From assembly GCA_945861725.1 (NCBI GenBank), contig CAMAVJ010000011.1, forward strand, positions 1 to 32,049: a DNA stretch of 32,049 nt, given 5' to 3'. Positions within the stretch are counted from its first letter, which is position 1. Each line of letters starts with the position of its first letter. The notes under the pieces are model-generated. The model saw only the letters and a program-made list of their open reading frames with translations, did no database searches and had not been told where the DNA came from. Positions 24,698-32,049 of the stretch are shown piece by piece. The position numbers and the translations under genes were made by a program. Source of the DNA: Rickettsia typhi (GTDB taxonomy: Bacteria > Pseudomonadota > Alphaproteobacteria > Rickettsiales > Deianiraeaceae).

Positions 24698-26794
24698 ATG
24701 TCCCTTGATAGGTCGCAGTATGCAATCGAAAAGTATCGCAATATTGGAATTATGGCACACATTGATGCCGGAAAAACAACAACAACAGAAAGAATTCTTT
24801 ACTACACAGGTCGTTCGCACAAAATCGGAGAAGTTCACGATGGTGCTGCAACTATGGATTGGATGGTTCAAGAACAAGAACGCGGAATAACAATTACATC
24901 TGCCGCTACAACTTGCAACTGGAAAGATTGTTTGATTAACATTATTGATACTCCCGGGCATGTGGACTTCACAATTGAAGTTGAGCGTTCACTGCGTGTA
25001 CTTGATGGTGCAGTTACAGTATTTGATGGCGTAGCCGGTGTTGAACCGCAATCTGAAACAGTTTGGAGACAAGCGGATAAATATGCCGTTCCTCGTATTT
25101 GCTTCGTAAATAAAATGGACAGAACAGGTGCGAATTTTTACCGTTGCGTTGACATGATTGTGAGCCGTCTTGGTGCAAAACCACTTGTTATGCAACTTCC
25201 AGTTGGAGCAGGAGACGAATTCGAAGGAATTATCGATATTCTTAAACAACAGTATATCGTTTGGGAAAATGACCAACTTGGTGCATCATTTTCTTATGTC
25301 GATGTTCCTGCCGACATGAAAGAAAAAGTGGCAGAATACCACGCTCAGCTAGTTGAAACTGCTGTTGAAATGGATGACGACCTTATGGAAAAATATCTTA
25401 ACGGTGAAACAATTTCTGAAGATGACCTGAATATTTGTATTAGAAAAGGAACAATTGCGTTCAAATTTGTGCCGATTTTCTGCGGCTCTGCCTTCAAAAA
25501 CAAAGGTGTTCAACCACTTTTGGATGCAGTAAACCTCTACCTTCCATCGCCAATTGACATTCCTGATGTAACCGGTATTAACCCTGATACCGACGCAGAA
25601 GAAATTAGGAAAAAGAAAGCTTCAGAACCTCTTTCAATGCTTGCGTTTAAGCTTGCAAACGACCCGTTCGTTGGTTCAATTACATTTGTTCGAATTTATT
25701 CTGGAAGACTTGAGCCAGGCGTTGCCTTATTGAATTCTGTTAAGAACAAAAAAGAACGCGTTGGAAGAATGCTTCTTATGCACGCAAATAACCGTGAGGA
25801 TGTCAAAGTTGCCGTTGCTGGTGATATTATTGCCCTTGCAGGTTTAAAATACACAACAACTGGTGATACATTGTGTGACCCTGAAAAACCAATTATCTTG
25901 GAACGCATGGATTTCCCTGAACCAGTTATTGAAGTAGCAGTTGAACCAAAATCAGTTGCTGACCAAGATAAAATGTCCCTTGCTATCGCAAAACTGATCG
26001 CAGAAGATCCATCACTTCGTGTTGAATCCAATGAAGAATCTAACCAAACAATTCTAAAAGGAATGGGTGAACTTCATCTAGAAATCATCATTGACCGTAT
26101 GAAACGCGAATTTGGCGTTGAAGCAACAATTGGTGCACCACAGGTTGCCTATCGTGAAACGATTACCGTTCCTGCTAAAATTGATTATCTTCATAAAAAG
26201 CAATCTGGTGGTTCTGGTCAATTCGCACGCGTGGTTATTCAATTTGAGCCAGGTGAGCCAGGTTCTGGTTTTGTTTTTGAAAACAAAATCTTTGGTGGAG
26301 CAATTCCAAAAGAATATATTCCAGGTGCTGAAAAAGGTCTTGAATCTGCTTTGAAAAATGGACTTATTGCTGGTAACCAAGTAATTGATTTAAAGGCAAC
26401 TTTGATTGATGGTGCTTACCACGATGTCGATTCATCTGCTCTTGCATTTGAAATTGCAGCAAGATACGCGTTTCGTCAATTAGCACAAAAAGGTTCTCCA
26501 AAAATTCTTGAACCAATTATGAAAGTTGAAGTTATTACTCCTGAAGATTATATGGGTGATATTATTGGTGACATCAACTCTCGTCGTGGACAAATTTCCA
26601 ACATGGAAGACCGTGCTAATGCGAAAATTATTACAGCATCAGTCCCACTTTCTTCAATGTTTGGTTATGTGAACACCCTTCGTTCAATGTCACAAGGTCG
26701 TGCTCAATATTCAATGGTTTTTGAAAAATACTCGATAGTTCCTGATAACCTTATGAGGGAACTTGCTAAAGGTTTTGCTTTTGCTGAGGAGTAA
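24698..26794 (+). CDS. fusA: Translation elongation factor G
   Basis: Ribosomal translocase GTPase. The G motifs are complete: [20 protein letters not shown] (G1), [12 protein letters not shown] (G2), [20 protein letters not shown] (G3) and [10 protein letters not shown] (G4). Domains II-V follow, ending in GFAFAEE. The length of 698 residues is normal. In most bacteria fusA is in the str operon with rpsL, rpsG and tufA; here it stands after an accessory protease gene and a small unknown gene, behind a duplicated 72-bp leader. The ATG is immediately preceded by TCTAGAAT, with no ribosome binding site. A hairpin with a T-rich tail follows 22 bp after the stop. Confidence 0.98.
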   Translation: MSLDRSQYAIEKYRNIGIMAHIDAGKTTTTERILYYTGRSHKIGEVHDGAATMDWMVQEQERGITITSAATTCNWKDCLINIIDTPGHVDFTIEVERSLRVLDGAVTVFDGVAGVEPQSETVWRQADKYAVPRICFVNKMDRTGANFYRCVDMIVSRLGAKPLVMQLPVGAGDEFEGIIDILKQQYIVWENDQLGASFSYVDVPADMKEKVAEYHAQLVETAVEMDDDLMEKYLNGETISEDDLNICIRKGTIAFKFVPIFCGSAFKNKGVQPLLDAVNLYLPSPIDIPDVTGINPDTDAEEIRKKKASEPLSMLAFKLANDPFVGSITFVRIYSGRLEPGVALLNSVKNKKERVGRMLLMHANNREDVKVAVAGDIIALAGLKYTTTGDTLCDPEKPIILERMDFPEPVIEVAVEPKSVADQDKMSLAIAKLIAEDPSLRVESNEESNQTILKGMGELHLEIIIDRMKREFGVEATIGAPQVAYRETITVPAKIDYLHKKQSGGSGQFARVVIQFEPGEPGSGFVFENKIFGGAIPKEYIPGAEKGLESALKNGLIAGNQVIDLKATLIDGAYHDVDSSALAFEIAARYAFRQLAQKGSPKILEPIMKVEVITPEDYMGDIIGDINSRRGQISNMEDRANAKIITASVPLSSMFGYVNTLRSMSQGRAQYSMVFEKYSIVPDNLMRELAKGFAFAEE

Positions 26795-26816
26795 AATTAC
26801 TGAATAATGAAATTCT

Positions 26817-26836
26817 GCCCTTCTTGACGGGAGGGC
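26817..26836 (+). terminator. Hairpin after fusA, possible terminator
   Basis: GCCCTTCTTGACGGGAGGGC can fold into a stem of 5 Watson-Crick pairs extended by G-U and C-G pairs, followed by a T-rich but interrupted tract (26837-26855). It lies between fusA and argC. The same bases include TTGACG (26824-26829), which with TTTATT (26847-26852, 17-bp spacer) could be the argC promoter, giving a start almost at the argC ATG. Confidence 0.4.
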
Positions 26837-26859
26837 TTAACATTGTTTTATTTTTAAAA

Positions 26860-27879
26860 ATGTTTGAAAAGTTTGTAAGTTCCGGTTCGTCTGGAATTTT
26901 AAATGTTGCAATAGTTGGAGTAACGGGATTCACAGGTATCGAGTCTCTTCGACTTTTAATACAACACCCATTCGTTACAATTAAAAATATTGTAGGAAAT
27001 TCATTTGCTGGCAAGGAGATTTCAGAAATATACCCAGCATTAAATCAATTTGATTTACCAAAAATCCAGAAACTTGAAGATGTTGATTTTGAATTAATCG
27101 ACTGTGTATTTTGTTGCCTTCCGCATCAAACTTCTCAAATTGTTATTTCTGAAATAATCGTAAAAAATCCAACAATAAAAATCATCGATCTTTCCGCAGA
27201 TTTTCGCCTTCCAATTACACTTTATGAGGAAGTATACTCTAAACATCAGGCACCAAATTTACAGGAAAAATCCTGCTATGGATTGAGTGAAATATTTGAA
27301 AGTCAAATTGCGAAATCACAAATTATTGCCTGCCCTGGATGCTTTCCAACTTGTGCACTTTTACCATTAATTCCACTAAAAAATCACATAAATTCACAGG
27401 TTGTCATTGATAGTAAAACTGGAATAACGGGTGCTGGAAGAAAGGATTCGTTTGATTTTTCCTTCGCACAATGCAGTGATGCAATTAAAGCCTACTCACC
27501 GCACAACCATAGGCATAAAGCTGAAATTTCCTATTATTTCGGGCAAAAAGTTCGCTTTACACCGCATTTGGTGCCCATTCTACGTGGTATCGAAACAAGT
27601 ATTTACTTCGAATCAAATTCCGATTGTACTTCGATTTTGAAAGAATTTTATAAAAAATCAGATTTTGTGAAAATTGTCGAAACTCTACCATCAACAAGGG
27701 AAGTTTTGGCAACAAATTTCTGTAAAATATGTGTAATACAAAACGACACCGAAGTCTTCATTTCCAGTGTAATTGATAACATTTCCAAAGGATCATCTTC
27801 ACAGGCTGTTCAAAATATGAACATCGCATTTGGATTTCCACAAAAATCTGGTCTTGAATTTATGCCAATCATTCCGTAA
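26860..27879 (+). CDS. argC: N-acetyl-gamma-glutamyl-phosphate reductase
   Basis: Reduces N-acetylglutamyl phosphate to the semialdehyde, the third step of arginine/ornithine synthesis. The NADP fold VAIVGVTGFTGIESLRLL, the segment IIDLSADFRL, the catalytic cysteine C161 in ACPGCFPT, the TGITGAGRK loop and the SPHNHRHKAEI segment are all present. The length of 339 residues is normal. The ATG at 26860 was chosen over a TTG at 26824 because the family begins just before the nucleotide-binding strand; the first 13 residues are still an extension. No other arginine gene is in the window. It precedes rnpA by 4 bp. Confidence 0.93.
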   Translation: MFEKFVSSGSSGILNVAIVGVTGFTGIESLRLLIQHPFVTIKNIVGNSFAGKEISEIYPALNQFDLPKIQKLEDVDFELIDCVFCCLPHQTSQIVISEIIVKNPTIKIIDLSADFRLPITLYEEVYSKHQAPNLQEKSCYGLSEIFESQIAKSQIIACPGCFPTCALLPLIPLKNHINSQVVIDSKTGITGAGRKDSFDFSFAQCSDAIKAYSPHNHRHKAEISYYFGQKVRFTPHLVPILRGIETSIYFESNSDCTSILKEFYKKSDFVKIVETLPSTREVLATNFCKICVIQNDTEVFISSVIDNISKGSSSQAVQNMNIAFGFPQKSGLEFMPIIP

Positions 27880-27883
27880 TTAT

Positions 27884-28261
27884 ATGAAAAACACGGTTAA
27901 AAAACATACACATTTTAAGTTTATCCTAAACTGTGCGGAAAAATATGTACTTAATTCATGTGTTATTTATACAATACCTAATGAACAATTATTCGAAAAA
28001 TTTAAAAGATACACAAGATCCGTCTACGGAATTATGATAACAAAAAAACTTGGGGGTGCAGTCCAACGCAATTTTATCAAAAGAAGGTTGAGGGCAGCGT
28101 TACACGGCAACGATTTTACCGGTAATTCGCTCATTTTGATTGCACGCAAAAATTGCGAAACAATGAATTTTCCAAAAATTAAAAAAGAAATTAAAGAATC
28201 GATTAAGAAAACAAAAAAAATAATAAACCAAACGATTACCGAAACTATATGTCAGAAATAA
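27884..28261 (+). CDS. rnpA: Ribonuclease P protein component
   Basis: Protein cofactor of RNase P in tRNA 5' processing. The RNR motif region GIMITKKLGGAVQRNFIKRR with LRAAL (residues 49-73) is diagnostic, and a basic lysine-rich C-terminus follows. With the ATG at 27884 the protein has 125 residues, normal for the family. The frame is open a little further upstream inside argC, but the residues there do not fit. rnpA is almost always next to rpmH; here it lies between argC and rnhA, overlapping rnhA by 13 bp. No Shine-Dalgarno sequence is present. Confidence 0.9.
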   Translation: MKNTVKKHTHFKFILNCAEKYVLNSCVIYTIPNEQLFEKFKRYTRSVYGIMITKKLGGAVQRNFIKRRLRAALHGNDFTGNSLILIARKNCETMNFPKIKKEIKESIKKTKKIINQTITETICQK

Positions 28262-28713
28262 CTACGTCAACTCCATCAATGGTGATAATATACACAGATG
28301 GTGCATGTTCAATGCCAAGTATGAAAGGCGGATGGGGTGCCGTTTTAAAATGGCAAGACATCACTAAAGAAATTTCAGGGTACGAAGAACGCACAACAAA
28401 CAACCAAATGGAGCTTCGTGCTTGCATTGAAGGTCTTTTGGCTGTCAAAATACTAGATATTCCAATTGAAATTTATACAGACAGCCAATATGTTAAAAAT
28501 GGCATTACAGAATGGATTTTTAACTGGAAGAAAAATGGGTGGAAAACTGCAACAAAACAACCAGTAAAAAATGTAGAATTATGGATACAGCTCGAAGAAG
28601 TCAGTACCAAACTTAAACCTTCGTGGAAATGGGTAAAGGCACATAATGGGAATATTTTAAACGAACGTGCAGATTTTCTTGCAACAAATGAGATTGTAAA
28701 AAATAAACAGTGA
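28249..28713 (+). CDS. rnhA: Ribonuclease HI
   Basis: Degrades the RNA strand of RNA-DNA hybrids. The catalytic DEDD residues are visible: D17 (IYTDGAC), E55 (NNQMELRA), D78 (YTDSQYVKNGI) and D142 (NERADFLA); H132 in KAHNGN is also conserved. At 154 residues it matches the E. coli enzyme, including the basic handle region WKKNGWKTATKQPVKN. Its start overlaps the end of rnpA by 13 bp. glmM follows after 14 bp. Confidence 0.96.
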   Translation: MSEITTSTPSMVIIYTDGACSMPSMKGGWGAVLKWQDITKEISGYEERTTNNQMELRACIEGLLAVKILDIPIEIYTDSQYVKNGITEWIFNWKKNGWKTATKQPVKNVELWIQLEEVSTKLKPSWKWVKAHNGNILNERADFLATNEIVKNKQ

Positions 28714-28727
28714 TTTTTTTATAGAGA

Positions 28728-30044
28728 ATGAAAATTTTTGGTACAGATGGCATTCGCGGAAGAGCCGGCTCTGGGTTTATTACACCAGAGTTTATGATTA
28801 AAATTCCTTCAGCAATCGCAAGCTTGAATAACTTTAAAACGAAAAGGGTCGTCATTGGGAAAGATACCCGTATTTCATGTTATTCAATTGAAAATGCTTT
28901 AACGGCAGGCTTTACAGCAAATGGTTTTGAAGTTATTTTAACAGGACCAATACCAACGCCTGCAATTTCAATGCTAACACGTTCCCTTCGAGCAGATTAC
29001 GGAATAATAATTTCCGCATCACATAATCCTTATCATGACAACGGAATTAAGATTTTTGGCGGCGATGGAGTTAAAATTTCCAATGCAATTGAGCAGAAAA
29101 TTGAACAATATATTTTAGATGGTATTGCTGGAAGTTATAACAATACATTTGGCAAGGCGATGAGACTCGACGATGTAATCGGCAGATATGTTGAACATAT
29201 AAAATCAAGTATTCGTAATAGCGAAGCATTTGTTGGCCTAAAAGTTCTTCTTGATGTTGCAAACGGGAGTTCTTACAAAATTGCTCCTGAAATTTTCTGG
29301 GAACTTGGATGTACTGTTCAAACTTATAACAATACTCCAAATGGAGTAAATATCAATGAAAACTGTGGTGCGACTCACCCCGAATTTCTTGCATCAAAAA
29401 TGAAGGAAATTGGCGGATTTGACATAGGAATCATTCTTGATGGAGACGCTGATCGTCTTATTGTCATTGATGAAAACGGTGAAATTTTAGATGGAGATAA
29501 TATCATCGCCGCAATTGTTTTTAATATGAAACAGCAAGGAAAATTAAGCGATAAAAGTGGCGTTGTTGTAACGGTAATGTCCAACTTTGGATTTGAACAA
29601 TATATGCATTCAATTGGAATTCAAAGCGTCGTTCGCACCGACGTTGGAGACAAAAATGTTTCAGAAGCTTTATCACACACTGGTTTTCACATTGGAGGAG
29701 AACAATCCGGACACATCATAATTCCACAATATTCTTCCACGGGCGATGGTATTCTTTCTGCAATTCAGTTAATTTCTGCGATGAAAGCTCAAAATTGGAA
29801 AGCAAGCGACATTGGTAAACTTTACAAAAAATCGCCGCAAATTCTGCATAATTTTGTCAACGAAACGGCTTCAAAAGCAAATATGGAGGCTATTGCAGAA
29901 AAATATTCCAATACAAACACACGAGTTTTAGTGCGTCGCTCTGGCACAGAACATTCAAAAGTACGAGTTATGATTGAAGGCGAAGATTCTAGAGATTTGC
30001 AACTTTTGGCAAAACAAATTGAGGATGATATTTTATTAGGCTAA
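28728..30044 (+). CDS. glmM: Phosphoglucosamine mutase
   Basis: Interconverts glucosamine 6- and 1-phosphate, on the way to UDP-GlcNAc for peptidoglycan and lipid A. Landmarks: FGTDGIRGRAG at the N-terminus, the phosphoserine S98 in ISASHNPYHDNGIKIFGGDG, the metal-binding DGDADR (D238, D240, D242), GGEQSGHII and the phosphate loop RRSGTEHSKVRVM. The histidine in SGTEH replaces the common proline. The length of 438 residues is normal. It is the last gene of the argC-rnpA-rnhA-glmM run and is followed by a long hairpin. Confidence 0.96.
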   Translation: MKIFGTDGIRGRAGSGFITPEFMIKIPSAIASLNNFKTKRVVIGKDTRISCYSIENALTAGFTANGFEVILTGPIPTPAISMLTRSLRADYGIIISASHNPYHDNGIKIFGGDGVKISNAIEQKIEQYILDGIAGSYNNTFGKAMRLDDVIGRYVEHIKSSIRNSEAFVGLKVLLDVANGSSYKIAPEIFWELGCTVQTYNNTPNGVNINENCGATHPEFLASKMKEIGGFDIGIILDGDADRLIVIDENGEILDGDNIIAAIVFNMKQQGKLSDKSGVVVTVMSNFGFEQYMHSIGIQSVVRTDVGDKNVSEALSHTGFHIGGEQSGHIIIPQYSSTGDGILSAIQLISAMKAQNWKASDIGKLYKKSPQILHNFVNETASKANMEAIAEKYSNTNTRVLVRRSGTEHSKVRVMIEGEDSRDLQLLAKQIEDDILLG

Positions 30045-30056
30045 AATATCAATGTA

Positions 30057-30103
30057 TCAAGTAATCTAGCATCGATATCTTAACCGATTGTTAGATTACT
30101 TGA
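30057..30103. terminator. Long hairpin between convergent glmM and the lipoprotein gene
   Basis: TCAAGTAATCTA (30057-30068) and TAGATTACTTGA (30092-30103) are perfect 12-bp inverted arms. The stem continues inward with a G-T, C-G and A-T pair, a one-base bulge, then T-A, C-G and G-C, leaving a 10-nt loop (30075-30084). No T-tract follows on either strand, so it is not a classical intrinsic terminator. It could serve as a 3' end or RNA-protecting structure for both convergent genes. Confidence 0.55.
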
Positions 30104-30118
30104 GATTGAATGTGGCAA

Positions 30119-30796
30119 CTATTTTTTATCCTTATTTTCATCATCAGTTTTTTCAGCAGATTTATCTGCGTCATTATTACTTGATTTGTTATTTTGTGCT
30201 GAAAATTCAAGTTCACTAAAAAGATCTTTCATTGCATTTTCAGTTTGGGCAATTGTTTTTTGTGTTGCACCGAAATCTTTCATTCCTTGGGCAACGGTGT
30301 CGGACATTGAAATAAGATATTCTTTAACGGCACCTTGGTCAATCACCATTTGTATATAAAGTGCACCGTCAGAAGGGCTTTGGTATATATTTTTTCTTTT
30401 TGCACCAGAAATTGGAACGTTTTTTACAATATTTTTTGTTGCTTGAGCAAAATACTGATCAACAACTTCCGAAGTTTTTGCTTCAGTTGAAACTCCAGCT
30501 CTACGCATTGATTCTTTTGTAATTCTTGAAACTGATGTTTGAATTTGTGTAGCCATATTTGCAATAGCATCCGCCTCCGCTTGGGCAATCTGCATTTTAA
30601 TCCCACCAACAGTTTTTGGAGCAATACCAACTGCTGCAATCTTTCCTTCAACGGAAGGGTCTATAACCCACTCAGGAAGGTTTAATTGACTAAGTTTACC
30701 AGTTTCTACAAAAGATTTTTCATGTTCTTTTTTTGAATCACCGCATGATTGTAGAAGAGAAATTGACGCAAAAAGTAAAATGCTTAATTTTTTCAT
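30119..30796 (-). CDS. LPP20-family lipoprotein
   Basis: Starts MKKLSILLFASISLLQSCG, a lipoprotein signal with lipobox LQSC (C18) and G at +2, so outer-membrane sorting is likely. Residues 35-190 fit the LPP20/FlgP-like domain: LPEWVIDP, AAVGIAP, AQAEADAIANMATQI, and later DGALYIQMVIDQGAV. The C-terminal tail (about 195-225) is charged and low-complexity (DADKSAEKTDDENKDKK). The start at 30796 was chosen for the lipoprotein signal; 13 in-frame codons upstream do not fit one. LPP20 proteins are surface or envelope lipoproteins of uncertain function. It converges on glmM across the long hairpin. Confidence 0.82.
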   Translation of the reverse strand: MKKLSILLFASISLLQSCGDSKKEHEKSFVETGKLSQLNLPEWVIDPSVEGKIAAVGIAPKTVGGIKMQIAQAEADAIANMATQIQTSVSRITKESMRRAGVSTEAKTSEVVDQYFAQATKNIVKNVPISGAKRKNIYQSPSDGALYIQMVIDQGAVKEYLISMSDTVAQGMKDFGATQKTIAQTENAMKDLFSELEFSAQNNKSSNNDADKSAEKTDDENKDKK

Positions 30797-30841
30797 ATTA
30801 ATTTGATGTATTAAATAAATATATAATACATCCATTCCAAT

Positions 30842-30863
30842 GTGAAAATTTCACTTGTCAAGT
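30842..30863. promoter_or_regulatory. Two overlapping small palindromes upstream of the lipoprotein gene
   Basis: GTGAAAATTTCAC (30842-30854) and ACTTGTCAAGT (30853-30863) are perfect palindromes around one central base, sharing two bases. They lie about 50 bp upstream of the lipoprotein ATG, and the second contains TTGACA on the minus strand. A -10-like TATTAT lies at 30823-30828 (minus), 27 bp away, so the TTGACA is not its partner. An operator is possible but unproven. Confidence 0.3.
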
Positions 30864-31003
30864 ATAAAAAAAATATTCTGTTCTATTGTTCTATCACAGT
30901 GAAACAAACTATTTTTTTTATTTTTTCTTCATTAACCAAAATAACAATTTCCTTGCAAAATAAAAATCCCATTTCAGTGTTTTCTTAAAATTATTCTTTA
31001 GTC

Positions 31004-31882
31004 ATGTCTGTATTAGTAAATAAAAATACACGGGTAATCTGCCAAGGCTTTACCGGAGCACAAGGAACCTTCCATTCCGAACAAGCGATTGCTTATGGAA
31101 CAAAAATGGTTGGTGGTGTAACACCTGGAAAGGGCGGAACAACTCACCTAAATCTTCCAGTCTTTAATACCGTTAATGAAGCAAAGATTGCAACAAATTG
31201 CGATGCCTCTGTTATTTATGTTCCACCTGCGTTCGCTGCGGATGCAATTTTAGAAGCGATTGATGCTGAAATTCCCCTAATTATTTGTATTACCGAAGGA
31301 ATACCCGTTATTGATATGGTTCGCGTTAAAGCCGTACTTGACCGTTCAAAATCTCGCCTCGTTGGACCAAACTGCCCAGGTGTTATCACACCTGATGAGT
31401 GTAAAATTGGAATTATGCCAGGTCACATTCATAAGCGTGGTTCCGTTGGAATTGTTTCAAAATCTGGAACACTAACTTATGAAGCTGTTCACCAAACAAC
31501 GAAGGCTGGTCTTGGACAGTCTACTTGCATAGGAATTGGTGGTGACCCCATTGCAGGAACATCATTCATTGATGCCCTTGAACTTTTCTTAAACGATCCA
31601 GAAACTCAATCAATTATTATGATTGGTGAAATTGGAGGTGATGCCGAAGAACTTGCTTGTGAATTCTTGAAAAACCACAAAATTAAAAAACCAACCGTTG
31701 GTTTCATTGCTGGAAGAACTGCTCCTGAAGGAAAAAGAATGGGACACGCTGGTGCAATTGTTTCAGGTGGCAAAGGCGATGCTGAATCTAAATTGAAAGC
31801 AATGCGTGAAGCTGGAATTACTGTGAGTGAATCACCTGCTCTAATGGGTGAAACGCTGTTAAAATTACTTGGTAAAAAATAA
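31004..31882 (+). CDS. sucD: Succinyl-CoA synthetase alpha subunit
   Basis: TCA-cycle enzyme forming ATP or GTP from succinyl-CoA, working as a complex with SucC. The CoA-binding N-terminus [29 protein letters not shown], the strand [23 protein letters not shown] and the phosphohistidine H248 in MGHAGAIV are present. The length of 292 residues is normal. sucC is normally immediately upstream; here the 207-bp upstream region leads to a divergent lipoprotein gene and no sucC is visible. The upstream region carries CTTGCAAAATAAAAA (30952-30966), identical to a block before rpsB. Confidence 0.96.
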   Translation: MSVLVNKNTRVICQGFTGAQGTFHSEQAIAYGTKMVGGVTPGKGGTTHLNLPVFNTVNEAKIATNCDASVIYVPPAFAADAILEAIDAEIPLIICITEGIPVIDMVRVKAVLDRSKSRLVGPNCPGVITPDECKIGIMPGHIHKRGSVGIVSKSGTLTYEAVHQTTKAGLGQSTCIGIGGDPIAGTSFIDALELFLNDPETQSIIMIGEIGGDAEELACEFLKNHKIKKPTVGFIAGRTAPEGKRMGHAGAIVSGGKGDAESKLKAMREAGITVSESPALMGETLLKLLGKK

Positions 31883-31936
31883 TCAACTCAAACTCTGCCT
31901 ATGCCTGCCCTCGTGTGGGTGTGGGTTGTGGTTTTG

Positions 31937-32049
31937 TTATCTTCCGGTGGCTTTTTTGAGAGCGTCTGTAAGATTGATGTGATTATTTTTGGCAAACTTC
32001 TCTGCCGATCGAGTTCTCATTCCATGAGTATTTGTACCACCGTTTTTTG
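31937..32049 (-). CDS. C-terminal end of a second member of the 786-residue protein's tail family (runs off right edge)
   Basis: The minus strand is open from the right edge to a TAA at 31937-31939, giving the last 36 residues of a protein. They include NTHGMRTRSAEKFAKNNHIN and end in LTDALKKATGR. Over 19 ungapped positions, 12 are identical to the tail of the protein at 17489-19849 (HGMRTKSA, then F, then NHDNL against NHINL), with one K/R exchange. That similarity is the main evidence that it is coding. Nothing can be said about the rest of the protein. It converges on sucD with 54 bp between the stops. Confidence 0.65.
   Translation of the reverse strand, partial: KNGGTNTHGMRTRSAEKFAKNNHINLTDALKKATGR

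Noticed and set aside
1..32049. tRNA, rRNA, CRISPR array or riboswitch
   Set aside because: Gaps between genes are short and AT-rich; I saw no T-loop GGTTCGAATCC-like sequence, no regularly spaced repeats and no recognisable aptamer.

Overview
The window is AT-rich and gene-dense. It reads like the chromosome of a reduced Gram-negative bacterium, most likely an intracellular alphaproteobacterium of Holosporales or Rickettsiales type. The support is an LpxI-type lipid A gene (the alphaproteobacterial replacement for LpxH), a short prolyl-tRNA synthetase without an editing insertion, a split glycine dehydrogenase (gcvPB), and conserved gene neighbourhoods that have been broken up: rpsB without tsf, sucD without sucC, fusA away from rpsG and tufA, and rnpA without rpmH. 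Several genes look directed at a eukaryotic host. The lineage is inferred from gene content; no rRNA or tRNA gene was seen.

Layout. 1-5189: 5' part of lpxI (minus), tpiA, a secreted protein of unknown function (minus), then overlapping proS and a peptidase P gene. 5191-9892: a tight minus-strand run dapB, nucleosidase, xerD, tsaB, ribF, nadC with overlapping stops and starts. 10049-14205: dxs, rpsB and gcvPB on the plus strand. 14202-17343: minus-strand operon tig, holB, amiC. 17489-19849: a 786-residue accessory protein. 19910-22522: ubiE and htpG, convergent across a fresh 22-bp tandem duplication. 22591-24697: an accessory island with a frameshifted membrane-protein remnant, a Ulp1-like cysteine protease, a small unknown protein and a duplicated 72-bp promoter/leader block. 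24698-30044: fusA, argC, rnpA, rnhA, glmM. 30119-32049: a lipoprotein (minus), sucD, and the 3' end of another accessory gene entering from the right edge (minus).

How it works together. The housekeeping genes cover translation and protein folding (proS, rpsB, fusA, tsaB, tig, htpG), cofactor and isoprenoid supply (nadC, ribF, dxs with tpiA, ubiE), the cell envelope (lpxI, dapB, glmM, amiC), replication and chromosome resolution (holB, xerD, rnhA), and central metabolism (sucD, gcvPB). The most interesting accessory material is: (1) a bacterial SUMO/ubiquitin-type C48 protease; (2) a 786-residue protein combining a HAD-like fold, an FPPPPP motif, a coiled-coil repeat region and a C-terminal tail that also occurs in the edge gene, so the tail defines a family; and (3) a 72-bp upstream block present twice, once before the small gene and once before fusA. 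Almost no start codon has a Shine-Dalgarno sequence, which suggests unusual translation initiation.
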